A stretch of 64,000 nt of DNA from Kineococcus endophyticus (GTDB lineage: Bacteria > Actinomycetota > Actinomycetes > Actinomycetales > Kineococcaceae): the NCBI RefSeq assembly GCF_040796495.1, contig NZ_JBFNQN010000007.1, positions 62,001 through 126,000 on the forward strand, read 5' to 3'. Numbering within the stretch: position 1 is the first letter of the stretch; each line of letters begins with the position of its first letter. Under the pieces are notes generated by a model, which saw nothing but the letters and a program-made list of their open reading frames with translations, made no database searches and was not told the origin of the DNA. The translations under genes were made by a program, and so were the position numbers. Shown one piece after another: positions 28,957-37,975 of this stretch.

Positions 28957-30213
28957 GTGACGAGCGACACGAGCAGCCCGCGGACCGAGACCGGTCTCGG
29001 GGGTTCGTCGGAGCTCGGCGCGCGCGTCGCCGACCGTGTCCCGGACCTGGTCGTCGCTCACGAACCCACCGCCCGCGCCCTGCGCCGGGACCTGCACGCC
29101 CACCCCGAGCTGGCCCGTGCCGAGCACCACGCCACGGCGAGGATCGCCGAGCTGCTGACCGCCGCCGGGGCCGAGGTGAAGCTGCTGCCGGGCACCGGGC
29201 TCATCGCCGACCTGGGACCCGACGCCCCGCGGGAACGGACGATCGCCGTCCGCGCCGCCCTCGACGCCCTGCGCACGCCGGAGTCGACGGGCCTGCCGTA
29301 CGCCTCGACCGTCCCCGGTGTGGCGCACGCCTGCGGGCACGACGTGCACACCGCCTCCGTCCTGGGCGCCGGGCTCGTCCTGGCCGACCTGGCCCGGACG
29401 GGCGACCTGCCGCACCGCGTCCGGCTGCTGTTCCAGCCCGCCGAGGAGGTCATGCCCGGCGGCGCGCTGGACGTCGTGGGCGCCGGGGCCGTCGACGACG
29501 TCGCCGCGATCTACGGCCTGCACTGCGACCCCAGCCTGGACGTCGGCACGGTCGGTCTGAAGGCCGGGCCGATCACGTCGGCGTCCGACCACGTCACCGT
29601 CCGGCTGCGGGGGACCGGGGGCCACACCTCCCGCCCGCACCTGGCCGGCGACCTCGTCTTCGCGCTCGGTCAGGTCATCACCCAGCTGCCCGCGGTCCTG
29701 GCCCGCCGCGTCGACCCGCGCGCGGGCGTCAACCTCACCTGGGGCGCCGTCCACGCCGGCGACGCCGCCAACGCCGTCCCCGCCGAGGGCTTCGCCGCGG
29801 GCACCCTGCGCTGCATGGAGACCGAGGCCTGGCACCACGCGGGCGAGCTCGTCGAGGGCGTCGTGGCCGACCTCGTCCGCCCGTACGCCGTGCGCGCCGA
29901 GGTGGACCTGGTCCGCGGGGTGCCGCCCGTCGACAACGACATCCACGCCACGGCCGCGCTCGACGCCGCCGCCCGCGCGCTCCTCGGCGACGACGGCGTG
30001 CTGCCGACCCGGCAGTCCCTGGGCGGGGAGGACTTCGCCTGGTACCTGCACCACGTGCCCGGGGCCATGGTGCGGCTCGGGACGCGCACCCCCGGCGGCC
30101 CCACGTACGACCTGCACCGCGGCGACTTCGCCCCCGACGAGGGGGCGCTCGCCGTCGGGATGGGGGTGCTCGCCCTCACCGCGCTGTCCCCGCGGGCGCT
30201 GCCGGGGGGCTGA
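28957..30213 (+). CDS. M20-family amidohydrolase (metal-dependent)
   Basis: A 418-residue M20D peptidase/amidohydrolase of the hippurate and indole-acetyl-amino-acid hydrolase type. Metal and catalytic segments are HAHPELARAEHHA, the CGHDVH loop (ACGHDVHTASVLG), FQPAEEVMPGGAL with the catalytic Glu pair, and GLHCDPS; the dimerisation domain starts at GTGGHTSRPH; a late GGEDFAWYL segment carries another metal ligand. The usual Asp-His-Thr of this branch is intact. It cleaves an N-acyl amino acid or similar amide; the substrate is unknown. TAGCGT ends 8 bases before GTG 28957. The next operon begins 208 bases later. Confidence 0.92.
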   Translation: MTSDTSSPRTETGLGGSSELGARVADRVPDLVVAHEPTARALRRDLHAHPELARAEHHATARIAELLTAAGAEVKLLPGTGLIADLGPDAPRERTIAVRAALDALRTPESTGLPYASTVPGVAHACGHDVHTASVLGAGLVLADLARTGDLPHRVRLLFQPAEEVMPGGALDVVGAGAVDDVAAIYGLHCDPSLDVGTVGLKAGPITSASDHVTVRLRGTGGHTSRPHLAGDLVFALGQVITQLPAVLARRVDPRAGVNLTWGAVHAGDAANAVPAEGFAAGTLRCMETEAWHHAGELVEGVVADLVRPYAVRAEVDLVRGVPPVDNDIHATAALDAAARALLGDDGVLPTRQSLGGEDFAWYLHHVPGAMVRLGTRTPGGPTYDLHRGDFAPDEGALAVGMGVLALTALSPRALPGG

Positions 30214-30320
30214 GGTCGTCCCCGTGCAGTTCCGTGACCTCGTCGTCACCCGGCCGCGGCACCCGGGTGAGGTGACCGGCCGGAAGGTCTCGATCTGGAC
30301 AACCTGACTGCTCGACGGCG

Positions 30321-30348
30321 CTGACCGCGGGTTTTCGCACACTACGAT
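30321..30348 (+). promoter_or_regulatory. promoter of the nucleoside transporter operon
   Basis: CTGACC (30321-30326) and TACGAT (30343-30348) are 16 bases apart, about 74 bases before the ATG at 30422, leaving a leader of roughly 65 bases with a normal ribosome site. The rest of the 30214-30421 gap shows no gene. Confidence 0.5.
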
Positions 30349-30421
30349 GACCGCGCGTTCGCACCTGCTCGCGCCGGGCCGACGCCACGATGCGATCCAC
30401 CCCGACCTGGAGGACCTCACC

Positions 30422-31522
30422 ATGACTTCGTTCCACCGCCTCGCCCCGGTGGCAGCTGTCGGCGTCGCCGCCCTGCTGCTCGCCTCCTGCGGCGACCGGC
30501 CGACCGACACGCAGGGGTCCTCCTCGGGCGGCTCCGCGAGCGGGAGCGGCGAGAAGTTCGCGGCCTGCATGGTCCTGGACACCGGCGGCGTCGACGACCG
30601 CTCCTTCAACCAGAGCTCCTACGCCGGCTTCACGGAGGCGCAGAAGGAGAACGCGAACATCACCCCCACCTACATCGCCTCCAACAGCGACGCCGACTAC
30701 GTCCCCAACCTCACGGCCGAGGTGGGCAAGGGCTGCGACACCATCGTCGCCGTCGGCGGCCTGATGGCGGACGCGGTGAAGGAGGTCGCGGAGCAGAACC
30801 CCGACCAGAAGTTCGCCGAGATCGACTCGGCCTCCGGCGCCGACAACGTCTACGGCTTCCAGTACAACACCGTCGAGGGCGGGTTCCTCGGCGGCTACCT
30901 GGCCGCCGGGATGACCAAGACCGGGACGGTCGGCACCTGGGGCGGGCTGAACATCCCGCCGGTGACGATCTACATGGACGGCTTCTGGGAAGGCGTCCAG
31001 TACTACAACCAGCAGAAGGGCAAGAGCGTCAAGGTCATCGGCTGGGACGAGAAGAACCCCAGCGGCGGCACCTTCTCGAACTCCTTCACCGACCAGGCCG
31101 CGGGTCGGTCCATCACCGAGACGCTGGCCTCGCAGGGCGCCGACATCATCATGCCCGTCGCCGGTCAGTCCGGTCTGGGCGCGGGCGCGGCGGCCGAGGC
31201 CGCCGGCGGCAGCCTGAACCTCATCTGGGTCGACACCGACGGCTGCGTCAGCGCCGAGCAGTACTGCAAGTACTTCATCTCCTCGGTGACCAAGAACCTC
31301 ACCGACGCCGTGAAGGACTACGTCGTCAAGTCCGCCGCGGGTGACGTCCCCACGGGCGGCTACGTCGGCACCCTGGAGAACGACGGCACCGGGCTGGCGC
31401 CCTTCAACCAGTTCGACGCGCAGGTCCCGGCCGAGCTGAAGACCGAGCTCGACGCGGTGAAGCAGGACATCATCGACGGCAAGATCGAGATCACCTCGCC
31501 GAGCGCCATCAAGGCGAGCTGA
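30422..31522 (+). CDS. BMP-family nucleoside-binding lipoprotein
   Basis: A 366-residue lipoprotein of the basic membrane protein (BMP/PnrA) family, the substrate-binding part of nucleoside ABC importers. The signal peptide ends in the lipobox LLASC, lipidated at Cys23, followed by a Ser/Gly-rich linker. The BMP domain shows [21 protein letters not shown], the classic family opening, then [20 protein letters not shown] and the ligand-site [22 protein letters not shown] 30422 has GGAGGA about 9 bases upstream. It heads an operon with an ATPase, two permeases, cytidine deaminase and thymidine phosphorylase, so purine and pyrimidine nucleosides are the expected cargo. Confidence 0.95.
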   Translation: MTSFHRLAPVAAVGVAALLLASCGDRPTDTQGSSSGGSASGSGEKFAACMVLDTGGVDDRSFNQSSYAGFTEAQKENANITPTYIASNSDADYVPNLTAEVGKGCDTIVAVGGLMADAVKEVAEQNPDQKFAEIDSASGADNVYGFQYNTVEGGFLGGYLAAGMTKTGTVGTWGGLNIPPVTIYMDGFWEGVQYYNQQKGKSVKVIGWDEKNPSGGTFSNSFTDQAAGRSITETLASQGADIIMPVAGQSGLGAGAAAEAAGGSLNLIWVDTDGCVSAEQYCKYFISSVTKNLTDAVKDYVVKSAAGDVPTGGYVGTLENDGTGLAPFNQFDAQVPAELKTELDAVKQDIIDGKIEITSPSAIKAS

Positions 31523-31589
31523 CCCGCCAGACCACCGCAGCACCACCGCAGGACCGACGGACGACGGCGACGAGGGGAACGACCCGAAG

Positions 31590-33125
31590 GTGCAACTGGA
31601 ACTCAAGGGCATCACGAAGCGGTTCGGCCCCCTCGTCGCCAACGACTCCATCGACCTCGTCGTCCGGGAGGGCGAGATCCACGCCCTCCTGGGCGAGAAC
31701 GGCGCCGGCAAGAGCACGTTGATGAACGTGCTCTACGGCCTGTACACCCCCGACGAGGGGCAGATCCTCGTCGACGGTGAGCCCGTGGAGTTCTCCTCCC
31801 CGGGCGACGCGATGGCCGCCGGGATCGGCATGGTGCACCAGCACTTCATGCTCGTCCCGACGTTCACCGCGACGGAGAACATCGTCCTGGGGGCGGAACT
31901 CACCTCCGGGGGCGGGTTCCTCGACCGCCGCCGGGCCCGCCAGCGCGTCGAGGAGACCTCGCAGCGCTTCGGCCTCGCGATCCCGGCCGACACCCTCGTC
32001 GCCGACCTGGCCGTCGGCGTCCAGCAGCGCGTCGAGATCGTCAAGGCGCTGCTGCGCGACGCCAAGGTGCTCGTCCTCGACGAACCCACGGCGGTGCTCA
32101 CCCCCGCCGAGACCGACGACCTCATGCGCGTCATGCGCGAGCTCGCCGACGCGGGGACGTCCATCGTCTTCATCACCCACAAGCTGCGCGAGGTCAAGGC
32201 CGTCGCCGACCGCATCACCGTCATCCGCCGCGGCAAGGTCGTGGGGGAGGCGTCCCCGCAGGCGTCCCCCGAGGAACTGGCCGCGCTCATGGTCGGTCGC
32301 GACGTGCGGCTGCGGGTGGAGAAGGAGCCCGCCGAACCCGGCGCGGTCGTCCTGCAGATGGCCGGGGTCCGCGTCGTGGACCCCGCGGGGGCCGTGCTCC
32401 TGGACGACGTCGACCTGCAGGTGCGGGCCGGGGAGGTGCTGGCCGTCGCCGGCGTCGACGGCAACGGCCAGACCGAGCTGACCCGTGCCGTCGTCGGCCT
32501 CCAACCCGTCGACTCCGGCGCCGTGACCGTCGCCGGCACGGACGTCGCCGGGCGCCCCATCGCCGACGTGCTCTCGCTCGGCGTCGGGTACGTGCCGGAG
32601 GACCGGCTGCACGACGGGCTCGTGGGGTCCTTCAGCATCGCCGAGAACCTCGTCCTCGACCTCGTCGACTCCCCGGCCTTCGCCGCCGGCCCGTCGGTGA
32701 ACCGCGAGGCGGTGCGGCGCAACGCCGAGGAACGCATCCACGAGTTCGACATCCGCACCCCTTCCGCGCAGGCCGCCGCCACCACGCTCTCGGGCGGCAA
32801 CCAGCAGAAGGTCGTGCTGGCCCGGGAGATGTCGCGTCCGCTGCAGCTCCTCGTCGTCGCCCAGCCCACCCGCGGCGTCGACGTCGGCAGCCAGGAGTTC
32901 GTGCACCAGCGGATCGTCGCCGAACGGGACCGCGGAGCGGCCGTGCTGCTGGTCTCCACCGAGCTGGACGAGGTGCGGGCGCTGGCCGACCGCATCGTCG
33001 TCATGTTCCGCGGCCGCATCGCCGGCGAGGTCGGCCCGGACGCGACGCAGGAAGAACTGGGCCTGCTGATGGCGGGCGCCACCGCGACCACAGGGGCCAC
33101 CGCCTCCGGGAAGGACCACGCGTGA
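31590..33125 (+). CDS. nucleoside ABC transporter, tandem ATPase subunit
   Basis: A 511-residue double ATPase of the RbsA/BmpA-partner type. The N-terminal domain has a full Walker A (GENGAGKST, 35-43), [15 protein letters not shown], the atypical signature [15 protein letters not shown] and Walker [14 protein letters not shown]. The C-terminal domain has the degenerate loop [10 protein letters not shown] near 288, the signature [15 protein letters not shown] and [15 protein letters not shown], as usual in this family, where the second site is weak. GTG 31590 is 67 bases past the lipoprotein gene; its stop overlaps the permease GTG (GTGA). Energises nucleoside uptake. Confidence 0.95.
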   Translation: MQLELKGITKRFGPLVANDSIDLVVREGEIHALLGENGAGKSTLMNVLYGLYTPDEGQILVDGEPVEFSSPGDAMAAGIGMVHQHFMLVPTFTATENIVLGAELTSGGGFLDRRRARQRVEETSQRFGLAIPADTLVADLAVGVQQRVEIVKALLRDAKVLVLDEPTAVLTPAETDDLMRVMRELADAGTSIVFITHKLREVKAVADRITVIRRGKVVGEASPQASPEELAALMVGRDVRLRVEKEPAEPGAVVLQMAGVRVVDPAGAVLLDDVDLQVRAGEVLAVAGVDGNGQTELTRAVVGLQPVDSGAVTVAGTDVAGRPIADVLSLGVGYVPEDRLHDGLVGSFSIAENLVLDLVDSPAFAAGPSVNREAVRRNAEERIHEFDIRTPSAQAAATTLSGGNQQKVVLAREMSRPLQLLVVAQPTRGVDVGSQEFVHQRIVAERDRGAAVLLVSTELDEVRALADRIVVMFRGRIAGEVGPDATQEELGLLMAGATATTGATASGKDHA

Positions 33126-34336
33126 GTTCGCCCTCGCTGGAGAAGGACGCCGCGCAGGCGCCCCCACGCCGCCGGTCGCACTGGGGCGGCAGCTGGCTCG
33201 TGACGGTCTTCGCCGTCGTGGGCGCGCTGCTCGTCGGGGCGGTGCTCATCGTCATCGGCGACAAGCCGTCCCGGCAGAGCGCGGGGTACTTCTTCTCCTA
33301 CCCGCAGGACTTCCTGCTCAACGTCGTGTACTCGGTGCGCGACGCGTACCTGGCGCTGCTGCAGGGGGCCGTCTACAACCCGAACCTGTCCGGGACGGCT
33401 GCGCTGCGGCCGATCTCGGAGACCCTCGTCAACGCGACGCCGCTCGTCCTGGCCGGGCTGGCGGTCGCCCTGGCCTTCCGCGTCGGGTTGTTCAACATCG
33501 GCGCCCAAGGCCAGATCATCGTGGGGGCGGTCGCGGCCGCCTGGGTCGGCTTCACCCTCGACCTGCCGGTCGTCGTCCACCTGCTGGCCGCCCTCGTCGC
33601 CGGGGTCCTCGGCGGCGTGCTGTGGGGCGGTCTGGTCGGCCTCCTCAAGGCGCGCACCGGCGCGCACGAGGTCATCACGACGATCATGCTGAACTACGTC
33701 GCCGTCAACCTGCTGACCTTCCTGCTCGGCGTCAACGGGTTCCAGCGCCCGCCGTACAACCAGGCCATCTCCGAGCAGGTGGCCGAGACCGCCGTCCTGC
33801 CGAAGCTCCTCGGTTCGTCGCTGCGCGTGAACCTCGGCCTGGTCCTGGCGGTGCTCGCGGCCGTCGCCGTGTGGTGGCTGTTCGAGCGGTCGCGCCTGGG
33901 GTTCCGGCTGCGGGCGGTCGGGGCCAACCCGAACGCGGCGCGGACGGCCGGGATGGCCGTGGGGCGCCTGCAGGTCGTGTCCATGGCGCTGGCCGGGGGC
34001 CTGGCCGGTCTCGCCGGCGCGACCCAGGTCCTCGGGGTCACCGGCAGCGTCACCGGCAGCGTGGCCGGGAACATCGGGTTCGACGCCATCACCGTGGCGC
34101 TGCTCGGGCGCAACAACCCCTACGGCGTCATCGCGGCCGGGCTGCTCTTCGGCGGCCTGCGGGCCGGGGCCGTGCAGATGCAGTCCGTGACGGGTGTGCC
34201 CGTCGACCTCGTCGGGGTGCTCCAGGCCCTCGTCGTCCTGTTCATCGCGGCGCCCGCCCTCGTGCGCGCCGTGTTCCGCTTGCGCGCCGGCGGTCCCGCC
34301 GTGGGCGCGGAGTTGTCCGGAGGGTGGACCCGGTGA
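33122..34336 (+). CDS. nucleoside ABC transporter permease 1
   Basis: A 404-residue BPD_transp_2-type permease with about eight to ten membrane segments. The conserved core [21 protein letters not shown] and the segment [21 protein letters not shown] are typical of the first permease of BMP-linked transporters (YufP-like); [19 protein letters not shown] is the cytoplasmic coupling region. GTG 33122 overlaps the ATPase stop, and its own stop overlaps the next GTG, so all are tightly coupled. Confidence 0.94.
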   Translation: MSSPSLEKDAAQAPPRRRSHWGGSWLVTVFAVVGALLVGAVLIVIGDKPSRQSAGYFFSYPQDFLLNVVYSVRDAYLALLQGAVYNPNLSGTAALRPISETLVNATPLVLAGLAVALAFRVGLFNIGAQGQIIVGAVAAAWVGFTLDLPVVVHLLAALVAGVLGGVLWGGLVGLLKARTGAHEVITTIMLNYVAVNLLTFLLGVNGFQRPPYNQAISEQVAETAVLPKLLGSSLRVNLGLVLAVLAAVAVWWLFERSRLGFRLRAVGANPNAARTAGMAVGRLQVVSMALAGGLAGLAGATQVLGVTGSVTGSVAGNIGFDAITVALLGRNNPYGVIAAGLLFGGLRAGAVQMQSVTGVPVDLVGVLQALVVLFIAAPALVRAVFRLRAGGPAVGAELSGGWTR

Positions 34337-35637
34337 GCGGTTCGGCCAACGTCCAGGCCCCCGCGGCCGTCGTCGAGCTCCCCCACGTGGAGCCGCCCGT
34401 CAGCCTGCGCAAGCGGGTGCTGACCGGCGCCCTGCTCGTCGTGGTCGGCCTCGTCACCGTCCTCGGCTGGGGCCTGGGGTCGGGCGGGGCCGACGCGACG
34501 TTCCGCTTCGGTGGCGGGTCGTCGGTGACGCTGCCGGACCTGCGGGTCCCCGGGACGGTCACGCCGGTCGTGCTCGGCGTCGTCGTGGTCCTCCTCGGGG
34601 TGTTCCAGCTCGCGCGGGGCTTCCGGGCCCGGCGCGGTCCGCTGGTCGTCGCGGTCACCCTCGTCTGCTTCGTCGTGGCGTTCCTGTGCTGGGTCATGAG
34701 CGGTGCCGACGCGCAGTCGATGGACGTCGTGCGGCTGCTGCAGCAGACGGTGTTCCTCGCCACCCCGCTGATCCTGGGCGCCCTCGCCGGCGTCCTGGGC
34801 GAGCGCAGCGGCGTCGTCAACGTCGCCATCGAGGGCCAGTTGCTCACGGGAGCGTTCGCCGGTGCGCTCGTGGGGTCGATGGCCGGGAACCTCGGCGCCG
34901 GAGTGGTCGGCGCCGTCCTGGCGGGGGCCGTCGTCGGGTGGTTGCTGGCCGTCTTCGCGATCCGCTACCGGGTGAACCAGGTCATCCTCGGCGTCGTCCT
35001 CAACGCGGCCGCCCTCGGGTTCACGGGCTGGGCCTACAAGGCGCTCATGCAGACCGACACCCAGCGGTACAACTCCCCGGGCGTGCTGGGGCCCCTGCCG
35101 GTCCCGGGGCTGTCGCAGATCCCGGTCCTCGGCCCGCTGCTGTTCCAGGCCAACGTCCTCGTCTACGTCATGTACGTGGTGATCATCGCCCTGCAGGTGG
35201 TCCTGTTCCGGACGAAGTGGGGCCTGCGCACGCGGGCCGTGGGGGAGCACCCCAAGGCCGCCGCGACCGTGGGCATCGACGTGCTGCGGGTCCGCTACGT
35301 CAACGTCGTCGTGGCCGGGGGGATCGCCGGGTTGGCGGGGGCGTACCTGTCGATCGGGACGATCGGCCCGTTCACCGAGAACATGTCGGCCGGCAAGGGG
35401 TTCATCGCCCTGGCCGCCGTGATCTTCGGTCGCTGGACGCCGCGCGGCGCCGTCGGAGCGGCGCTGCTGTTCGGGTTCTTCGCCGCCCTGCAGACCCTCG
35501 TCGGCATCCTGCAGGGACCGGCCGCGGTGCCGTCGAGCTTCCTCGCGATGCTGCCGTACCTCGCGACGATCCTCGCCGTCGCCGGGTTCGTCGGCCGCGT
35601 CCGGCCGCCGGCCGCGAGCGGGGAGGCGTACCCGTGA
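34333..35637 (+). CDS. nucleoside ABC transporter permease 2
   Basis: A 434-residue permease of the YufQ type, partner of the preceding one. The domain core is PLILGALAGVLGERSGVVNVAIEGQLL, and the coupling segment is LRTRAVGEHPKAAATVGIDV. The N-terminal 100 residues add two further hydrophobic segments separated by a short Gly-rich loop, more than the basic family, perhaps a lineage-specific extension. GTG 34333 overlaps the stop of permease 1, and the stop overlaps the GTG of cytidine deaminase. Confidence 0.94.
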   Translation: MSGSANVQAPAAVVELPHVEPPVSLRKRVLTGALLVVVGLVTVLGWGLGSGGADATFRFGGGSSVTLPDLRVPGTVTPVVLGVVVVLLGVFQLARGFRARRGPLVVAVTLVCFVVAFLCWVMSGADAQSMDVVRLLQQTVFLATPLILGALAGVLGERSGVVNVAIEGQLLTGAFAGALVGSMAGNLGAGVVGAVLAGAVVGWLLAVFAIRYRVNQVILGVVLNAAALGFTGWAYKALMQTDTQRYNSPGVLGPLPVPGLSQIPVLGPLLFQANVLVYVMYVVIIALQVVLFRTKWGLRTRAVGEHPKAAATVGIDVLRVRYVNVVVAGGIAGLAGAYLSIGTIGPFTENMSAGKGFIALAAVIFGRWTPRGAVGAALLFGFFAALQTLVGILQGPAAVPSSFLAMLPYLATILAVAGFVGRVRPPAASGEAYP

Positions 35638-36074
35638 CCGACGCACCCGTCGTCGACTGGGACGCCCTGCGCGCCGCCGCGCGTGCGGCGCTGGAGCACT
35701 CGTACGCCCCGTACTCGAAGTTCCCCGTCGGGGCGGCCGCGCTCGTCGACGACGGCCGGGTGGTGTCGGGGGCGAACGTCGAGAACGCCTCCTACGGCGT
35801 CACGCTCTGCGCCGAGTGCACGCTCGTCGGGCAGCTGCAGATGACGGGCGGCGGGCGCCTCGTCGCGTTCGCCTGCGTCGACGGCGCGGGGAACCTGCTC
35901 ATGCCGTGCGGGCGCTGCCGCCAGCTGCTGTTCGAGTTCGGCGGGCCGACCCTGCTCGTGGACTCCCCGCGCGGGACCGTCCCCATGACCGAGGTGCTGC
36001 CCGACGCGTTCGGCCCGCACGACCTCACCGATCCCGCCCGCACTCCCGAGAAGCCCGGAGAGGCACCCCAGTGA
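35634..36074 (+). CDS. cdd: cytidine deaminase
   Basis: A 146-residue zinc-dependent deaminase converting cytidine and deoxycytidine to uridine and deoxyuridine. The tetrameric-type motifs are complete: substrate residues in SGANVENASYG, Cys59-Ala-Glu61 in LCAEC (zinc ligand and proton shuttle) and PCGRC with zinc ligands Cys92 and Cys95. A C-terminal tail after residue 125 is Pro-rich. GTG 35634 overlaps the permease stop, and the deoA GTG overlaps its stop, so it is fully embedded in the nucleoside operon. It deaminates imported pyrimidine nucleosides. Confidence 0.96.
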   Translation: MTDAPVVDWDALRAAARAALEHSYAPYSKFPVGAAALVDDGRVVSGANVENASYGVTLCAECTLVGQLQMTGGGRLVAFACVDGAGNLLMPCGRCRQLLFEFGGPTLLVDSPRGTVPMTEVLPDAFGPHDLTDPARTPEKPGEAPQ

Positions 36075-37354
36075 GCCAGCAGTTCGCCGCCGTCGACGTC
36101 ATCCGCACCAAGCGCGACCGGGGGGAGCTGTCGGACGCGCAGATCGACTGGGTGATCGACGCCTACACCCGCGGCGACGTCGCCGAGGAGCAGATGTCCT
36201 CCCTGGCGATGGCGGTCCTGCTCAACGGGATGACGCGGCGCGAGGTCTCGCGGTGGACGACGGCCATGATCGCCTCGGGTGCGCGGCTGGACTTCACCGA
36301 CCTGCCGCGGCCCAGCGTCGACAAGCACTCCACCGGTGGGGTGGGGGACAAGGTGACACTGCCGCTCGCCCCGCTCGTCGCCGCGTGCGGTGCCGCCGTG
36401 CCGCAACTGTCCGGTCGCGGGCTCGGCCACACCGGCGGGACGCTCGACAAGCTCGAGGCGGTCCCCGGCTGGCGCGCCTCGCTGACGCTGCCGGAGATCC
36501 GCGCGCAGCTCACCGACCTCGGCGCCGTCATCTGCGCGGCCACCGGCGACCTCGCCCCGGCCGACAAGAAGCTCTACGCCCTGCGAGACGTCACCGGCAC
36601 CGTCGAGGCCATCCCGCTCATCGCCAGCTCCATCATGAGCAAGAAGATCGCCGAGGGCACCAGCGCGCTCGTCCTCGACGTGAAGACCGGCTCCGGCGCG
36701 TTCATGAAGGAGCTCGCGCAGTCCGTCGAGCTCGCCCGGACCATGGTCGACCTGGGCACGGACGCCGGTGTGAAGACGGTCGCCGTGGTCACCGACATGT
36801 CGACCCCGCTGGGCCGCACCGCGGGCAACGCCCTCGAGGTCCGCGAGTCCGTCGAGGTGCTCGCCGGCGGCGGCCCCGCCGACCTCGTCGAGATCACGCT
36901 CGTGCTGGCGCGCGAGATGCTCGCCGCCGTCGGCCTCGACGCCGTCGACCCGGCCGACGCCCTCGCCGACGGCCGTGCGATGGACGCCTGGCGCCGGATG
37001 ATCGCCGCGCAGGGCGGCGACCCGGACGCGCCGCTGCCGGTGGCCCGGCACACCCACGAGGTGCTGGCTCCCGCCGACGGGTTCCTCGACGTCGACGCGA
37101 TGGCCGTCGGGGTCGCCGCGTGGCGGCTCGGCGCGGGCCGGTCCCGGCGCGAGGAGGCCGTCCAGGCCGGCGCGGGCGTCGAGCTGCACGCCGTCCGTGG
37201 GGACGCCGTGCGCGCGGGTCAGCCGGTCATGACGTTGCACACCGACACCCCCGAGCGCTTCGAGTGGGCGCTGCAGGCGCTGGAGGGCGGGTTCCCCGTC
37301 ACCGCGAAGGCGCCCGCGGCGCGGCCGCTCGTGCACCAGCGCGTCACCGCCTGA
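36071..37354 (+). CDS. deoA: thymidine phosphorylase
   Basis: A 427-residue pyrimidine-nucleoside phosphorylase releasing thymine or uracil and (deoxy)ribose 1-phosphate. The glycosyltransferase-family-3 N-terminal helical part is QQFAAVDVIRTKRDRGELS; the phosphate loop is KHSTGGVGDKVTLPLAP; the signature SGRGLGHTGGTLDKLEAVPG matches the family pattern exactly; the base site includes LYALRDVTGTVEAIPLIASSI with SKK. GTG 36071 overlaps the cdd stop. Completes a route from imported pyrimidine nucleosides to free base and pentose phosphate. deoC is not in the window. Confidence 0.97.
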   Translation: MSQQFAAVDVIRTKRDRGELSDAQIDWVIDAYTRGDVAEEQMSSLAMAVLLNGMTRREVSRWTTAMIASGARLDFTDLPRPSVDKHSTGGVGDKVTLPLAPLVAACGAAVPQLSGRGLGHTGGTLDKLEAVPGWRASLTLPEIRAQLTDLGAVICAATGDLAPADKKLYALRDVTGTVEAIPLIASSIMSKKIAEGTSALVLDVKTGSGAFMKELAQSVELARTMVDLGTDAGVKTVAVVTDMSTPLGRTAGNALEVRESVEVLAGGGPADLVEITLVLAREMLAAVGLDAVDPADALADGRAMDAWRRMIAAQGGDPDAPLPVARHTHEVLAPADGFLDVDAMAVGVAAWRLGAGRSRREEAVQAGAGVELHAVRGDAVRAGQPVMTLHTDTPERFEWALQALEGGFPVTAKAPAARPLVHQRVTA

Positions 37355-37359
37355 GGCGC

Positions 37360-37866
37360 GTGGCCCCCCGCCGAGCCGGACCCCCGAGCGCCGAGGACGT
37401 GCTGCACGCGGGGCTGCGGGAGCAGCTGGACGCCTTCGTCGAGGAGCACCGCGCGGCGCTGGCGGCGTGCCTGGACGGGCTGACCGAGGAGCAGGCGCGG
37501 CGGCGGCTCGTGCCGTCGGCGACGACGCTGCTCGGACTCGTCAAGCACGCCACGTTCGTCGAGCGGGTGTGGTTCGAGGAGGCGGTGACGGGGCGCAGCC
37601 GGGCCGAGCTCGGGCTCGAGGCCGGGCCGGCGGAGTCCTTCGTGCTGAGCGCCGACGACACCGTCGCGTCGGTGCGCGCCGCCCACGCGGCCGCGTGCGA
37701 CGCCTCCCGCCGGGCCGTGGCGGACCTCGGTCTCGACGACGTCGTCTCGGGGAACCGGCGGGGGCCGCTGCCGCTGCGGTGGGTCCTGCTGCACGTGCTG
37801 CGGGAGCTGGCGCAGCACTGCGGGCACGCCCAGATCCTGCGGGAACAGGTGCTCGCTCGGGACTAG
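37360..37866 (+). CDS. DinB-family protein (DUF664-like)
   Basis: A 168-residue DinB-like four-helix protein: DVLHAGLREQLDAFVEEHR, then a metal-site pattern with His in LLGLVKHATFVERVWFEEA and two C-terminal His in LLHVLRELAQHCGHAQILRE, the three-His arrangement expected of the family. Actinobacterial members often use mycothiol. Function unknown. GTG 37360 lies 5 bases past the deoA stop without a strong ribosome site, suggesting that it is translated by readthrough of ribosomes from deoA; whether it belongs functionally to the nucleoside operon is doubtful. Confidence 0.85.
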   Translation: MAPRRAGPPSAEDVLHAGLREQLDAFVEEHRAALAACLDGLTEEQARRRLVPSATTLLGLVKHATFVERVWFEEAVTGRSRAELGLEAGPAESFVLSADDTVASVRAAHAAACDASRRAVADLGLDDVVSGNRRGPLPLRWVLLHVLRELAQHCGHAQILREQVLARD

Positions 37867-37975
37867 GGGGTCCGCCGCCGGCTCGGACGTGCGAGGGTGC
37901 CACCCGAACGGCCCAGTGCGCGATCAAGGAGCGGGCGCAGCGCACCGATGGACCGGGGGGATGAGAGGAGTCCAC

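Noticed and set aside
37867-37975. Cyclic-di-GMP riboswitch before the GGDEF-EAL gene
   Set aside because: The gap of 109 bases shows neither of the two conserved stems nor a terminator-like alternate fold; only a normal ribosome site is present.
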